From Skermanella rosea (lineage in GTDB: Bacteria; Pseudomonadota; Alphaproteobacteria; Azospirillales; Azospirillaceae): 64,000 nucleotides of DNA. Below the pieces are notes generated by a model, which was not told where the DNA came from, did not search any database, and saw only the letters and a program-made list of their open reading frames with translations. The stretch is taken from contig NZ_CP086113.1 in assembly GCF_016806835.2 (NCBI RefSeq), positions 310,001 to 374,000 on the forward strand. The letters run 5' to 3'. Below are positions 44,033-54,730 of the stretch, one piece after another; positions within the stretch are counted from its first letter, which is position 1; each line of letters opens with the position of its first letter. The position numbers and the translations under genes are program-made.

Positions 44033-44959
44033 ATGGCAGACGTGACGATCCTGGATAACAATGCCAATTTCCTGCTGGCTGGTGCAGGCGACGACACGGT
44101 CCTGGCCAAGGGTGGAAGCGACAATATTTCCGGCGGCGGTGGCCAAGACACGATTTTCGGCGGGACCGGCAATGACATTCTCAACGGTAACAACGGCGAC
44201 GATGTGCTGTTCGGGGAAAGAGGTGCCGACACGCTCAGCGGCAATCTCGGTAACGACGCGCTGTTCGGAGGGGACGGCGGGGACACTCTCGACGGCGGCG
44301 CTGGTGACGACGTGCTCGTCGGCGAGGCGGGCAGCGACAATCTGAACGGGCAGGGCGGAAGGGACGTGCTGGCCGGAGGCGCCGATGCCGACAACCTGAG
44401 CGGCGGTGCGGACAGGGACGCGCTCGACGGCGGCGACGGCAACGACGTACTCCACGGCAACCAGGGCGAAGACGAACTCTCCGGCGGCGACGGCGACGAT
44501 GTTCTCAACGGCAATGCCGATGACGATGTGCTCGATGGCGGAGACGGCGACGACGTGCTCAATGGAAACGCCGGCGACGACATTCTCCTCGGTCAAGGTG
44601 GATCCGACATCCTGGCCGGGGGGCCGGGCGACGATCGGTTCGTCTATTTCGATGTTACCGACTCTTCGGTGACGGATCCCGACGAGATTATCAACTTCAA
44701 CGGCGCGGGCGACGATGTGATCGACCTGGCCGCCATCGATGCCAATACGCAGGTGGCCGGGGACCAAGCCTTTGCGCAGAACAGATACTCCGAAGGGGCT
44801 GGAGGCCCGCCCGTGAACTGGAACCCCCGGTCGCTCCATTTCGATACGGACGATCAGATCCTGTATGGAAACGTGGATAGCGACGACGCAGCCGAGTTCG
44901 GCATAAAGTTGCCTGGCACGATGGCCGCCGAAATCGGCTTCGGCGACTTCATCGCCTGA
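44033..44959 (+). CDS. RTX calcium-binding protein with serralysin-type C-terminal domain
   Basis: 308 residues. About 20 glycine-rich nonapeptide repeats (GGXGXDXUX) fill residues 15-205, for example GGTGNDILNGNNGDDVLFGE. The C-terminal 100 residues resemble the M10 peptidase serralysin C-terminal secretion domain (GDDVIDLAAIDANTQVAGDQ, then SLHFDTDDQILYGNVDSDDA) and end in a hydrophobic FIA. There is no catalytic domain: this is a repeat-plus-secretion-signal protein. It is likely exported by a type I system and folds with Ca2+ outside. The ATG at 44033 has GGGAGG 8 nt upstream. Confidence 0.82.
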   Translation: MADVTILDNNANFLLAGAGDDTVLAKGGSDNISGGGGQDTIFGGTGNDILNGNNGDDVLFGERGADTLSGNLGNDALFGGDGGDTLDGGAGDDVLVGEAGSDNLNGQGGRDVLAGGADADNLSGGADRDALDGGDGNDVLHGNQGEDELSGGDGDDVLNGNADDDVLDGGDGDDVLNGNAGDDILLGQGGSDILAGGPGDDRFVYFDVTDSSVTDPDEIINFNGAGDDVIDLAAIDANTQVAGDQAFAQNRYSEGAGGPPVNWNPRSLHFDTDDQILYGNVDSDDAAEFGIKLPGTMAAEIGFGDFIA

Positions 44960-44967
44960 CGTGCGGA

Positions 44968-44993
44968 GCAGGCGGTCGGAAACGGCCGCCTGC
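44968..44993 (+). terminator. Hairpin after the RTX gene
   Basis: GCAGGCGG and CCGCCTGC pair across a 10-nt loop, 9 nt after the stop codon. There is no T-tract, so termination is inferred from position. Confidence 0.4.
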
Positions 44994-45200
44994 ACCCATC
45001 GTCCTTCGGGCGGACGAAGGAGGACGTCGCCGCCTCCTTCGAAATCGCCTTCGTTTCCCTCCTCTCCAGGCGCCCGGCCAGCGGTGGCTGCCAAGCTCAT
45101 CTGGTTTCTTCCTGGACGTGCCTCATTCGCCCTGCCACGCAACACCGCCGACGGCGCTGTCGCCCGATATCCCGTATGATCGATCGTGCCGGCTTGCGCT

Positions 45201-45219
45201 GTACTCATATGATGAGTAC
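45201..45219. promoter_or_regulatory. GntR operator-like palindrome upstream of the regulator gene
   Basis: GTACTCAT-ATG-ATGAGTAC, perfect 8-bp arms. Its core TCATATGATGAG recurs with one change (TCATATTATGAG) at 46071-46082 in front of kdgD. It lies 64 nt upstream of the GntR start. Confidence 0.55.
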
Positions 45220-45282
45220 TAGTTGGGCAGGGCGTGGCCGGCCGCGGGCGTCGCCACGGGCAGCAGGTTCGGGAGTAGGGAA

Positions 45283-46031
45283 ATGGCGATCGTCGCACGA
45301 GCCGGGGCACGCAAGACCCTGAGCGCCCAGGTGGTCGAGGCGCTGCGGCGCCAGATCGAGGAGGGCGACTACGCGCCGGGGGACAAGCTGCCGGCCGAGC
45401 CGGTGCTGGTCGAGCGTTTCGGATTCAGCCGGACGGTCATCCGCGAGGCCATCGCGGCGCTCCGGGCCGACGGCCTGGTCGAATCGCGCCACGGTGCCGG
45501 CGTCTTCGTGCTCGGGTCCCGGCGGGGCCTGGAAAGCCCGGAGCTGTTCACCCAGGCGACCGACAGGATCTCCGACATCATCGAGGAGCTGGAGCTCCGC
45601 ATCGGCATCGAGGTCGAGGCGGCCGGCCTCGCGGCACTGCGCAGCTCCCCCGCCCAGGAGGCGGAGATCCAGTCCCAGCTCGAGATCTTCGGCGATCTGG
45701 TCGAGCGCGGCTTGCCGACCGACCAAGCCGATTTCGACTTCCACATGGCGATCGCGCGGGCGACCAACAACGGCCGGTTCAAGGCCTTCCTGGAGCATGT
45801 CGGCCGCCGGATCATCCCGCGGGTCAAGTTCCGCAGCGTCATGGGCGGGGTCGACCCGCTGCCGAGCCGGGACAGGATCCTGTTCGCGGAGCACACCGAG
45901 GTGGCGGAAGCGATCTGGGCGCGCGATCCCGAGCGCGCGCGGGAGGCGATGCGCCGCCATCTGCTGGGCGGCATCAAGCGTTACCGGGCCCTGACCCGCC
46001 CGAAGCCGTCGCCGGGCGTGCCCGATAAGGC

Positions 46032-46035
<4 letters not shown>
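45283..46035 (+). CDS. GntR-family transcriptional regulator, FCD (FadR) subfamily
   Basis: 250 residues. Winged helix LPAEPVLVERFGFSRTVIRE and GLVESRHGAGVFVLGSR; FCD domain with metal-ligand segments DFDFHMAIARATNNGRF, EHTEVAEAIWA and MRRHLLGGIKRY. It sits directly upstream of kdgD and the ABC transporter operon, which it probably controls in response to a sugar acid. Matching operator-like sites stand before this gene and before kdgD. The ATG at 45283 has GGGAGTAGGG upstream. Confidence 0.88.
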
Positions 46036-46999
<964 letters not shown>

Positions 47000-47068
47000 G
47001 CGCGGCCGCCCGGAATCGCCCCGGAGACGGCGGCGGCCCCAGACAGAAGAAAACACGGAGGAAATACC

Positions 47069-48580
47069 ATGACACCCAGAGGTGTGCTGTCCGTCGCCTG
47101 CGCCATGCTGATGGCATCGGCGGCCCTGCCCGCGGCGGCGCAGACGGGAGACGACGCCATCACGGTCGTCCTGCCGGAGCAGCCGGGCAACCTGGAGCCG
47201 TGCGGCAGCATCATGACCAATGTCGGGCAGATCCTGAACCAGAACGTCACGGAACCGCTGACGGTCATCGACCCGGAGAACGGGACGCCCCGGCCCAAGC
47301 TGGCGACGTCGTGGGAACGGGTCGACGACACGACCTGGCGCTTCCGCCTGCGCGACGGGGTGAAGTTCCATGACGGCGCCGACTTCGACGCCGAGGCGGC
47401 GGCCTTCTCGATCCGGCGGATGACCAGCGGGGCCTTCACCTGCAACAACATCGCCAAGTTCGGCAGCGCGAAGCTGACGGTGACCCCGGTGGACAAGTCC
47501 ACCCTGGAGATCCGGACCGGAATGCCGGAACCGATCCTGCCCGCCCTGCTGAGCGTCGCGATGATGGTTTCGCCGAAGACGCCGGCCGACCGGGCGGTCA
47601 ACGATCCGGTCGGCACCGGGCCCTACGAGCTGGAAACCTTCACGCCGCAGACGGTCGTCCTGGAGCGGTTCGACGGCTACTGGGGCGAGACGCCCGACAT
47701 CGCCAAGGCGACCTATGTCTGGCGCGCGGAATCCTCGCTCCGGGCCGCGATGGTCCAGACCGGGGAGGCCCAGCTGACGCCCGCGATCGCCATCCAGGAC
47801 GCCACCGACCCGGAAACGGACTTCTCCTACCTGAATTCCGAGACAACCGCGATCCGGATCGACACCGGCAAGGCGCCGCTCGACGACGTGCGCGTCCGCA
47901 AGGCGCTCAACCTCGCGATCGACTGGCAGGGCATGGCGGAGCTGTTCGGCGACGACGTCCTGCGCGCCTCGCAGATGGTCGTCCCCGGGATCAACGGCCA
48001 CAACGCCGCCATCGAGCCCTGGAGCTACGATCCAGACCGGGCGGCGACGCTCCTGCAGGAGGCGCGCGCGGACGGCGTCCCGGTCGACACCGAGATCAAG
48101 CTGATCGGCCGAAACGGCATCTATCCCAACGGCAACGAGGCGCTGGAGGCGATGATGACGATGTGGGAAGCCGTCGGCTTCAACATCGACCTGACCATGC
48201 TCGACGTGGCGGACTGGACCCGGTACCTGCAGAAACCCTTCTCGCAGGACCGCGGACCGACCCTGCTGCAGGTCATGCACGACAACAACAAGGGCGACGC
48301 CGCCTTCACGATCCCGATCTTCTACCATTCGTCGGGACAGTACGCGACCTTCTCCGACCCGAAGCTGGACGCCCGGATCGACGAGGCGCTCGACCAGACC
48401 GACGAGGCCCGGACCAAGGCGTTCCAGGAGATCCTGGCGGAAGTGCATGACGGGATCGCGGTGGACATCCCGATGTTCCACATGATCGGCTACACCCGGG
48501 TCGGGCCCGGCCTCGACTGGCGCCCGAACCTGACGACCAACAGCGAGATCCCCCTCGCGGAAATCCGCCTGAAGAAGTGA
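47069..48580 (+). CDS. ABC transporter substrate-binding protein, family 5 (first paralogue)
   Basis: 503 residues. Signal peptide (VLSVACAMLMASAALPAAA), then a DppA/OppA-type fold (VVLPEQPGNLEPC, WRFRLRDGVKFHDGADFD, DPVGTGPYELE, DDVRVRKALNLAIDWQGM). A second, clearly homologous binding protein is encoded at 53134. Nominally a peptide-family protein; many members bind oligosaccharides, and the sugar-acid context suggests a pectin- or hexuronate-derived ligand. Confidence 0.87.
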   Translation: MTPRGVLSVACAMLMASAALPAAAQTGDDAITVVLPEQPGNLEPCGSIMTNVGQILNQNVTEPLTVIDPENGTPRPKLATSWERVDDTTWRFRLRDGVKFHDGADFDAEAAAFSIRRMTSGAFTCNNIAKFGSAKLTVTPVDKSTLEIRTGMPEPILPALLSVAMMVSPKTPADRAVNDPVGTGPYELETFTPQTVVLERFDGYWGETPDIAKATYVWRAESSLRAAMVQTGEAQLTPAIAIQDATDPETDFSYLNSETTAIRIDTGKAPLDDVRVRKALNLAIDWQGMAELFGDDVLRASQMVVPGINGHNAAIEPWSYDPDRAATLLQEARADGVPVDTEIKLIGRNGIYPNGNEALEAMMTMWEAVGFNIDLTMLDVADWTRYLQKPFSQDRGPTLLQVMHDNNKGDAAFTIPIFYHSSGQYATFSDPKLDARIDEALDQTDEARTKAFQEILAEVHDGIAVDIPMFHMIGYTRVGPGLDWRPNLTTNSEIPLAEIRLKK

Positions 48581-48650
48581 CGCCGGTCCGCGCCGCCGCC
48601 CTGCGGCGGCGCGGCGGCCCGCTTCCGCATCTCCGACAAGGGAAATCCGG

Positions 48651-49574
48651 ATGTTCGGTTACCTCGGAAAACGCGCCCTCCACAGCGTCGTCTCGGTCCT
48701 GGGACTGCTGGTGCTCGTCTTCTTCCTGACGCGGCTGACCGGCGACCCGTCCTATCTCTTCCTGCCGCTCGACGCGACCCCGCAGGCGCGCGAAGCCTTC
48801 TCCCGGCTCCACGGCTTCGACCAGCCGCTCTACGTCCAGTTCTTCGATTATCTCGGCGACCTCCTCCATCTCGACTTCGGGGAGTCGCTGCGCCAGAACC
48901 GGTCGGCGATGGAGGTGGCGCTGGAGGCCTTTCCCCAGACGCTGAAGCTCGCCGTGCTGGCGATGACCTTCGCCTTCGCCCTGGCGCTGGTCGTCGGATC
49001 GCTGGCGGCGGCGAAGCCCGGGAGCCCGTTCGACCGGTTCGCCAGCCTGGTGTCGCTGGCCGGGGCCAGCGCCCCGGACTTCTGGGTGGCGATCGTCGGC
49101 ATCCTGGTCTTCGCGGTCAGCCTCGACCTGCTGCCGACCTCCGGGACCGGCTCCGCGGCGCACTGGATCATGCCGGTCGCCGTCCTGATGCTGCGTCCCT
49201 TCGGCCTGCTGGTCCAGGTCGTCCGCGGCACGATGATCGGCGCCCTGTCCTCGCCCTACGTCAAGACCGCGCGGGCCAAGGGGGTGAGGCGTCAGAAGAT
49301 CATCTTCTCCCACGCGCTGCGCAACTCCCTGCTGCCGGTCGTCACCGTGGCGGGCGACCTCGCCACCAGCCTGGTCAACGGCGCGGTCGTCGTCGAGACC
49401 GTGTTCGGCTGGCCGGGCATCGGCAAGCTGATGATCGACGCCATCATCCAGCGCGACTTCGCGGTGGTGCAATCGACCGTGCTGGTCACGGCGACCGCCA
49501 TCTTCCTCCTGAACATCGCGATCGACATCCTCTACGCCATTCTCGATCCGCGCATCCGGTACCAGACGTCATGA
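48651..49574 (+). CDS. ABC transporter permease, DppB type
   Basis: 307 residues, six membrane segments. DppB-family start (YLGKRALHSVVSVLGLLVLV) and the coupling (EAA) loop VKTARAKGVRRQKIIFSHAL. Its stop codon overlaps the start of the next permease (ATGA), so the two are translationally coupled and form a heterodimeric channel. Confidence 0.9.
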   Translation: MFGYLGKRALHSVVSVLGLLVLVFFLTRLTGDPSYLFLPLDATPQAREAFSRLHGFDQPLYVQFFDYLGDLLHLDFGESLRQNRSAMEVALEAFPQTLKLAVLAMTFAFALALVVGSLAAAKPGSPFDRFASLVSLAGASAPDFWVAIVGILVFAVSLDLLPTSGTGSAAHWIMPVAVLMLRPFGLLVQVVRGTMIGALSSPYVKTARAKGVRRQKIIFSHALRNSLLPVVTVAGDLATSLVNGAVVVETVFGWPGIGKLMIDAIIQRDFAVVQSTVLVTATAIFLLNIAIDILYAILDPRIRYQTS

Positions 49575-50497
49575 CCGTGATCCCGACCGACGCGAAGGCG
49601 GCGCCCCGCGAGCCGGGCAGGGCCCGGGTCCTCCTGGGCTATCTCGTCCACGACAAGCTGGCGCTGATCTCCGCGATATACCTGCTGTTCCTGATCGCCG
49701 CGGCGATCCTCGGCCCGCTGCTGGTCGGCGACCTGGCGACCAAGCTGGGCCTGCGCCAGCGCAACCTGCCGCCGTTCACGCTCGACCAGGGCTGGGCCTA
49801 CGTGCTGGGCGCCGACACCCTCGGCCGCAGCATCCTCGCCCGCCTGGTGGTGGGGGCGCAGAACACCCTCGGCATCGCCGCGGCGGCCGTGCTGACCTCC
49901 GCCCTGGTCGGCGGCGCGCTGGGCCTGGTCGCCGGCTATTCCAACCGGTGGTACAGCCAGGCGATCATGCGGCTGGCCGACATCGTCATGAGCTTCCCGT
50001 CGCTGCTGCTGGCGCTGATCGTGCTCTACACGCTCGGGCCGAGCATTCCCAACCTGATCATCGTCCTGGCGATCACCCGGGTGCCCATATACCTGCGGAC
50101 GACCCGCGCCGAGGTGCTGGAGCTCCGCGAGCGCATGTTCGTGAGCGCCGCGAAGGCGATGGGCGCCGGCTCGCTGCGCATCGTGCTGCGGCATATAGCG
50201 CCGCTGGTGGCGCCCACGCTGGTCACCATCGCCGCGATCGACTTCGCCTCGGTCATCCTGGCGGAATCGGCGCTCAGCTTCCTAGGCCTCGGCATCCAGC
50301 CGCCGCAGTTCACCTGGGGCGCCATGGTCGCGACCGGGCGGGGATACCTGGCGAGCGCCTGGTGGGTCGCGTTCTGGCCCGGCTTCGCGATCCTGCTGAC
50401 GACGCTTTCGCTCAACCTGCTGTCGAGCTGGGCCAGGACGGTCGCCGATCCGCAGCAGCGGTGGCGGCTCCAGACACTGCGGAGGGCTCCGCGATGA
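49571..50497 (+). CDS. ABC transporter permease, DppC type
   Basis: 308 residues, DppC-type permease. N-terminal cytoplasmic leader, then a membrane core with the EAA loop FVSAAKAMGAGSLRIVLRHI and SALSFLGLGIQPPQFTWGAM. Overlaps the previous gene and the following ATPase gene by 4 nt each. Confidence 0.9.
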   Translation: MTVIPTDAKAAPREPGRARVLLGYLVHDKLALISAIYLLFLIAAAILGPLLVGDLATKLGLRQRNLPPFTLDQGWAYVLGADTLGRSILARLVVGAQNTLGIAAAAVLTSALVGGALGLVAGYSNRWYSQAIMRLADIVMSFPSLLLALIVLYTLGPSIPNLIIVLAITRVPIYLRTTRAEVLELRERMFVSAAKAMGAGSLRIVLRHIAPLVAPTLVTIAAIDFASVILAESALSFLGLGIQPPQFTWGAMVATGRGYLASAWWVAFWPGFAILLTTLSLNLLSSWARTVADPQQRWRLQTLRRAPR

Positions 50498-52185
50498 CCG
50501 GAGGAACCATCCCGAAGAAACCCATCCTGGAGGTGCGGGGGCTGACGGTCGACTTCCTGTCCGACCGCGACCCGTTCCGCGCCGTCAGCTCGGTCGATTT
50601 CCACGTCTGCCCCGGGGAAACGCTCTGCATCCTGGGGGAGAGCGGCTCGGGCAAGAGCGTCAGCACCAGCGCCATCATGGGGCTGATCGACACGCCGCCG
50701 GGCGACATCGTCGCCGGCCGTATGGTGTTCGACGGCCGCGACCTGTCGGCCATGACGGGGGAGGAGCGGCGCGACCTGAACGGTCGCCGGATCGCCATGA
50801 TCTTCCAGGATCCGCTGGCGCACCTCAACCCGGTCTACACGATCGGCTGGCAGATCGCGGAGGTGTTCGAGGCCCACGGCATCGCCCGGGGAGGCGAGGC
50901 GAGGCGGCGGGCGGTCGACCTGCTGCGCCGGGTCGGGATCCCCGATCCGGAACACCGGGTCGACCAGTATCCCCACCAGTTCTCGGGCGGCCAGCGCCAG
51001 CGCGTGATGATCGCCATGGCCATAGCGCTCCAGCCCTCCGTGATCATCGCCGACGAGCCGACGACCGCGCTGGACGTCAGCGTCCAGGCGCAGATCCTGG
51101 ACCTGCTGCGCGACCTCCAGGCCGAGTACGGCATGGCGCTCGTCCTGATCACCCACGACCTGGAGGTGGCGGCCTCCATGGCCGACCGGGTCATGGTGAT
51201 GAAGGGCGGCCGGATCGTCGAGGAGGGCGAGGCCAGGACGGTCTTCACCCGGCCGAAGCACGACTATACCCGCGCGCTGCTGTCGGCCCTGCCGCACGCC
51301 GACGACGCTGACTCCCACCGGCGTTCCGGCACGGCCGCCGGCGAGCCGATCCTGCGGGTCGAGAACATCGTCAAGCGCTACACCCTGGGCGCCGGCCTGT
51401 TCGGCCCCGCCAAATTCGTCGATGCCGTCAACGACGTCAGCTTCGTGGTCGGCAAGGGCGAGACGGTCGGCATCGTCGGCGAGTCCGGGTCCGGCAAGTC
51501 CAGCGTCGCGCGCATCCTGCTGCGCCTCAACGAGCCGACCTCGGGCCGGGCGCTCTACAAGGGGGAGGACATCTTCGGCATGGACCGGCGCGCGCTGCTC
51601 AAGCTGCGGCGGAAGGTGCAGATGGTGTTCCAGGATCCCTACGGGTCCATGAACCCCAGGATGGACGTACGCACGATCATCTCGGAACCGCTCCGGATCC
51701 ACCGCGATATCCTGCCCAAGGCCCGGTGGAACGACCGGGTGGTCGAACTCCTGGAGTTGGTCGGGCTGAAGGCGGAGCACGCCGCCCGACACATCCACCA
51801 GTTCTCGGGCGGGCAGCGCCAGCGGATAGCGATCGCCCGGGCGCTCGCCAGCGACCCCGAGCTGATCGTCTGCGACGAGGCGGTGTCGGCCCTGGACGTC
51901 TCGATCCAGGCTCAGGTGATCGACCTGCTCGCCGACCTGCGGACCCGCTTAGGCCTGTCCTACATCTTCATCACCCACGACCTGCCGATCGTCCGGCATT
52001 TCGCCGACCGCATCATCGTCATGAAGCACGGCGAGATCGTCGAGCAGGGCGCCACGCAGGCGCTGTTCTCCAACCCGCAACATCCCTACACGCGCACGCT
52101 GCTGAACGCGACGCCCCATCCCAAGTGGGAGACCGGCGCCGCGGTCGGCGCTGCCGCGCTTCCTGACAGGCAGGCACTTCCATGA
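50494..52185 (+). CDS. Fused double ABC ATPase (DppD-DppF type)
   Basis: 563 residues carrying both nucleotide-binding domains in one chain. Domain 1: Walker [14 protein letters not shown] (about 45), [14 protein letters not shown] signature, Walker [12 protein letters not shown]. Domain 2: Walker [15 protein letters not shown] (about 330), [14 protein letters not shown], Walker [12 protein letters not shown]. Each ends with the oligopeptide-type tail ([25 protein letters not shown]). Drives the DppB/DppC-type channel. The start ATG overlaps the previous stop (ATGA). Confidence 0.92.
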   Translation: MTGGTIPKKPILEVRGLTVDFLSDRDPFRAVSSVDFHVCPGETLCILGESGSGKSVSTSAIMGLIDTPPGDIVAGRMVFDGRDLSAMTGEERRDLNGRRIAMIFQDPLAHLNPVYTIGWQIAEVFEAHGIARGGEARRRAVDLLRRVGIPDPEHRVDQYPHQFSGGQRQRVMIAMAIALQPSVIIADEPTTALDVSVQAQILDLLRDLQAEYGMALVLITHDLEVAASMADRVMVMKGGRIVEEGEARTVFTRPKHDYTRALLSALPHADDADSHRRSGTAAGEPILRVENIVKRYTLGAGLFGPAKFVDAVNDVSFVVGKGETVGIVGESGSGKSSVARILLRLNEPTSGRALYKGEDIFGMDRRALLKLRRKVQMVFQDPYGSMNPRMDVRTIISEPLRIHRDILPKARWNDRVVELLELVGLKAEHAARHIHQFSGGQRQRIAIARALASDPELIVCDEAVSALDVSIQAQVIDLLADLRTRLGLSYIFITHDLPIVRHFADRIIVMKHGEIVEQGATQALFSNPQHPYTRTLLNATPHPKWETGAAVGAAALPDRQALP

Positions 52186-53099
52186 AATTCGACAAGCAGG
52201 ATCTGAAACGGGCCCTGACCGGCATCTCCGGCATCCTGGTGACGCCGTTCGACGCCGAGGACCGGCTGGTCCCCGCCCTCCAGGCGCCGATCGTGGACCG
52301 CGCGGTGGCGGCCGGCGTCCACATCCTGGTCGCCAACGGCAACACCGGCGAGTTCTACGCCCTGACCACCGAAGAGGCGGAAACGATGGTGCGGGCATCG
52401 GCGCGCCACGTGGACGGGCGCGCTCCCCTGGTGGCCGGCGTCGGCCGCGCCATCGGGGACGCCTGCCGTCTGGCCAGGGTCTCGGCGGAGGCGGGGGCCG
52501 ACGCGCTGATGGTCCACCAGCCTCCCGACCCGTTCGTGGCGCCGCGCGGCATCGCGGAATACGTGAAGCGCGTCGCCGACGCCTCCGGCGGCCTGCCGCT
52601 GGTGATATATCTCCGTAACGACGCGATCGGGGTCAAGGCCATCGAGGCCCTGTGCGCGGTCGAGGGCGTGGTCGGGGTCAAGTGGGCGACGCCCAACCCC
52701 CTGAAGCTGGCCGAGGCCATGGCCGCCTGCGATCCGGACATCGTCTGGGTCGGCGGGCTGGCGGAAGTCTGGGCGCCGCCGCTCTATGCCGTCGGCGCGC
52801 GGGGCTTCACTTCGGGCCTGATCAATGTCTGGCCCGAAAGGTCGGTGGCGATCCACGCGGCCCTGGAAAGCGGAGACTACCCCGAGGCGCGCCGCCTGAT
52901 CGCCGGGATGCGGGCTTTCGAGGACATCCGGGCCCAGGAGATGAACGGCACCAACGTGACGGGCGTGAAGGCGGCGCTGCGCCTGCTGGGACACGACTGC
53001 GGCGCCACCCGCCCGCCCTCGGCTTGGCCGCTGACCGAGGCCCAGTCCGCGATGCTGGCCGCCTTCGTCGAGGCCAACGGCCTCCGGCGGCTTGCCTGA
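52182..53099 (+). CDS. Dihydrodipicolinate synthase family protein
   Basis: 305-residue TIM-barrel lyase/aldolase of the DapA/NAL superfamily. Start ALTGISGILVTPFDAEDRLV; Tyr in LPLVIYLRND (about 146) and Schiff-base Lys in VVGVKWATPN (about 169). It differs from the KdgD at 46094 around both catalytic residues, so it probably handles another keto acid (for example a 2-keto-3-deoxy sugar acid). The start overlaps the ATPase stop (ATGA), embedding it in the transporter operon. Confidence 0.82.
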   Translation: MKFDKQDLKRALTGISGILVTPFDAEDRLVPALQAPIVDRAVAAGVHILVANGNTGEFYALTTEEAETMVRASARHVDGRAPLVAGVGRAIGDACRLARVSAEAGADALMVHQPPDPFVAPRGIAEYVKRVADASGGLPLVIYLRNDAIGVKAIEALCAVEGVVGVKWATPNPLKLAEAMAACDPDIVWVGGLAEVWAPPLYAVGARGFTSGLINVWPERSVAIHAALESGDYPEARRLIAGMRAFEDIRAQEMNGTNVTGVKAALRLLGHDCGATRPPSAWPLTEAQSAMLAAFVEANGLRRLA

Positions 53100-53133
53100 C
53101 GGAAAAGAAATTCTGTCCAAGGGGAGGAAACCG

Positions 53134-54672
53134 ATGAAGACGAAGAAATCCTGCAGGGGCACCGCGGCGCTCCTGGCGTCGGCGCTGGCACTGGCCCTGT
53201 CGGCGGCCCTGTCAGCGGGTCCGGCGCTCGCGGCGCCGGGGGAGATCACGGTCGTCCTGCCGGAGCAGCCGGCCAACCTGGATCCCTGCCGGTCGATCCG
53301 CAACGACATCGGCCGCATCATCAACATGAACATCACGGAGACCCTGACCGACATCCAGGCGGAGGAGGGCACCGTGGAGCCCTTCCTGGCCACCGGCTGG
53401 CAGCAGGTGGACGACCTGACCTGGCGCTTCACGCTGCGCGACGGCGTCAAGTTCCAGGACGGAGCGGACTTCGACGCCGCGGCGGTCGTCCATACGATCA
53501 ACCGGCTGATGAACCCGAACCTGTCCTGCGACAGCCGCTCCAAGTTCGGCGACATCAAGCTGACGCCCAAGGCGGTCGATCCTCGGACCGTCGAGATCAA
53601 GTCCGACATCCCGATCCCCATCCTCCCGACCCTGATGGGCACGGTCCAGATCGTCTCCCCGAACCTGCCGATGGACAAGGAGACCAACAGCCCGGTCGGC
53701 ACCGGTCCCTACCGGCTGGACGGCGCGTCGCCGGAGCGGGTGGTCCTGACCCGGTTCGACGGGTACTGGGGGGAAGACCCGGAAGTCGCCCGCGCCACCT
53801 TCGTCTGGCGCCCGGAATCGGCCATCCGCGCCGCCATGGTCTCGACCGGCGAGGCCGACCTGACGCCGACCATCGCGGTCCAGGACGCCACCGACCCGGA
53901 TACCGACTTCGCCTACCTGAATTCCGAGACGACGCGCATGCGCATCGACGCGCAGATGCCGCCGCTGGACGATCGCCGGGTCCGCGAGGCGCTCAACCTC
54001 GCCATCGACTGGGACGCGCTGGGCAGCGCCCTGTTCGGCGACGACGTGCTCCGCGCCTCGCAGATGGTGGCGCCGGGGGTCAGGGGCCACAATCCGGACA
54101 TCAAGCCCTGGGGGTACGATCCGCAACGGGCGAGGCAGCTGCTCGAAGCCGCCCGCGCCGACGGCGTTCCGGTGGACAAGGAGATCCGGCTGATCGCCCG
54201 CAACGGCTTCTTCCCCAACTCGGCGGAATCACTCGAGGCGATGATGGGCATGTGGGAGGAGGTCGGCTTCAACATGACCATGGTGCAGCTGGAGGCCGCG
54301 GACTGGGTCCGCTACCTGGACAAGCCGTTCCCGCCGGAACGCGGCCCGACGCTGTTCCAGCAGCAGCACGACAACAACACCGGCGACGCCGGCTTCACCG
54401 CCCCGGTCATGTATTCGAGCGGCGGGCAGTACTCGACCATCGCCGACCCCGAGGTGGACCGGCTGCTCCGGCAGGCGATGAGCGCCACCGGCGACGAGCG
54501 TGCCAAGCTGTTCCAGGAGGTCTTCGCCCGGGTCCATGACGAGGTCGTCGCGGATGTCCCGATGTACCACATGATCGGGTACACCCGCGTCGGCCGGCGC
54601 ATCGAGGGCTGGCGGCCGTCCCTCAAGACCAACAGCGAGATCCGGCTTTCGGAAATCGACCTTAAGGACTGA
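53134..54672 (+). CDS. ABC transporter substrate-binding protein, family 5 (second paralogue)
   Basis: 512 residues. Long signal peptide (AALLASALALALSAALSAGP ending ALA) and the same fold and motifs as the 47069 gene: VVLPEQPANLDPC, WRFTLRDGVKFQDGADFD, SPVGTGPYRLDG, DRRVREALNLAIDWDAL. The two are co-linear over their whole length, clearly from a duplication, but only one permease/ATPase set lies between them. A GGGGAGG site precedes the ATG at 53134. Confidence 0.88.
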   Translation: MKTKKSCRGTAALLASALALALSAALSAGPALAAPGEITVVLPEQPANLDPCRSIRNDIGRIINMNITETLTDIQAEEGTVEPFLATGWQQVDDLTWRFTLRDGVKFQDGADFDAAAVVHTINRLMNPNLSCDSRSKFGDIKLTPKAVDPRTVEIKSDIPIPILPTLMGTVQIVSPNLPMDKETNSPVGTGPYRLDGASPERVVLTRFDGYWGEDPEVARATFVWRPESAIRAAMVSTGEADLTPTIAVQDATDPDTDFAYLNSETTRMRIDAQMPPLDDRRVREALNLAIDWDALGSALFGDDVLRASQMVAPGVRGHNPDIKPWGYDPQRARQLLEAARADGVPVDKEIRLIARNGFFPNSAESLEAMMGMWEEVGFNMTMVQLEAADWVRYLDKPFPPERGPTLFQQQHDNNTGDAGFTAPVMYSSGGQYSTIADPEVDRLLRQAMSATGDERAKLFQEVFARVHDEVVADVPMYHMIGYTRVGRRIEGWRPSLKTNSEIRLSEIDLKD

Positions 54673-54730
54673 CGATCCGGACGGCGGCGCCCCGATCGGC
54701 GGGCGCCGCCCATTCCCGCAGGGGCAGGCA

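Larger units (their letters stand above)
44960..45282. other. Intergenic region with terminator-like hairpin and GntR operator
   Basis: 323 bp. Holds the hairpin at 44968-44993 after the RTX gene, a second weaker stem at about 45000-45025, and the palindromic operator at 45201-45219 before the GntR gene. No gene seen. Confidence 0.5.

Noticed and set aside
44080-44640. Tandem DNA repeats resembling a CRISPR array
   Set aside because: The periodicity is 27 nt and 9 codons; it encodes RTX nonapeptides, with no unique spacers or cas genes.
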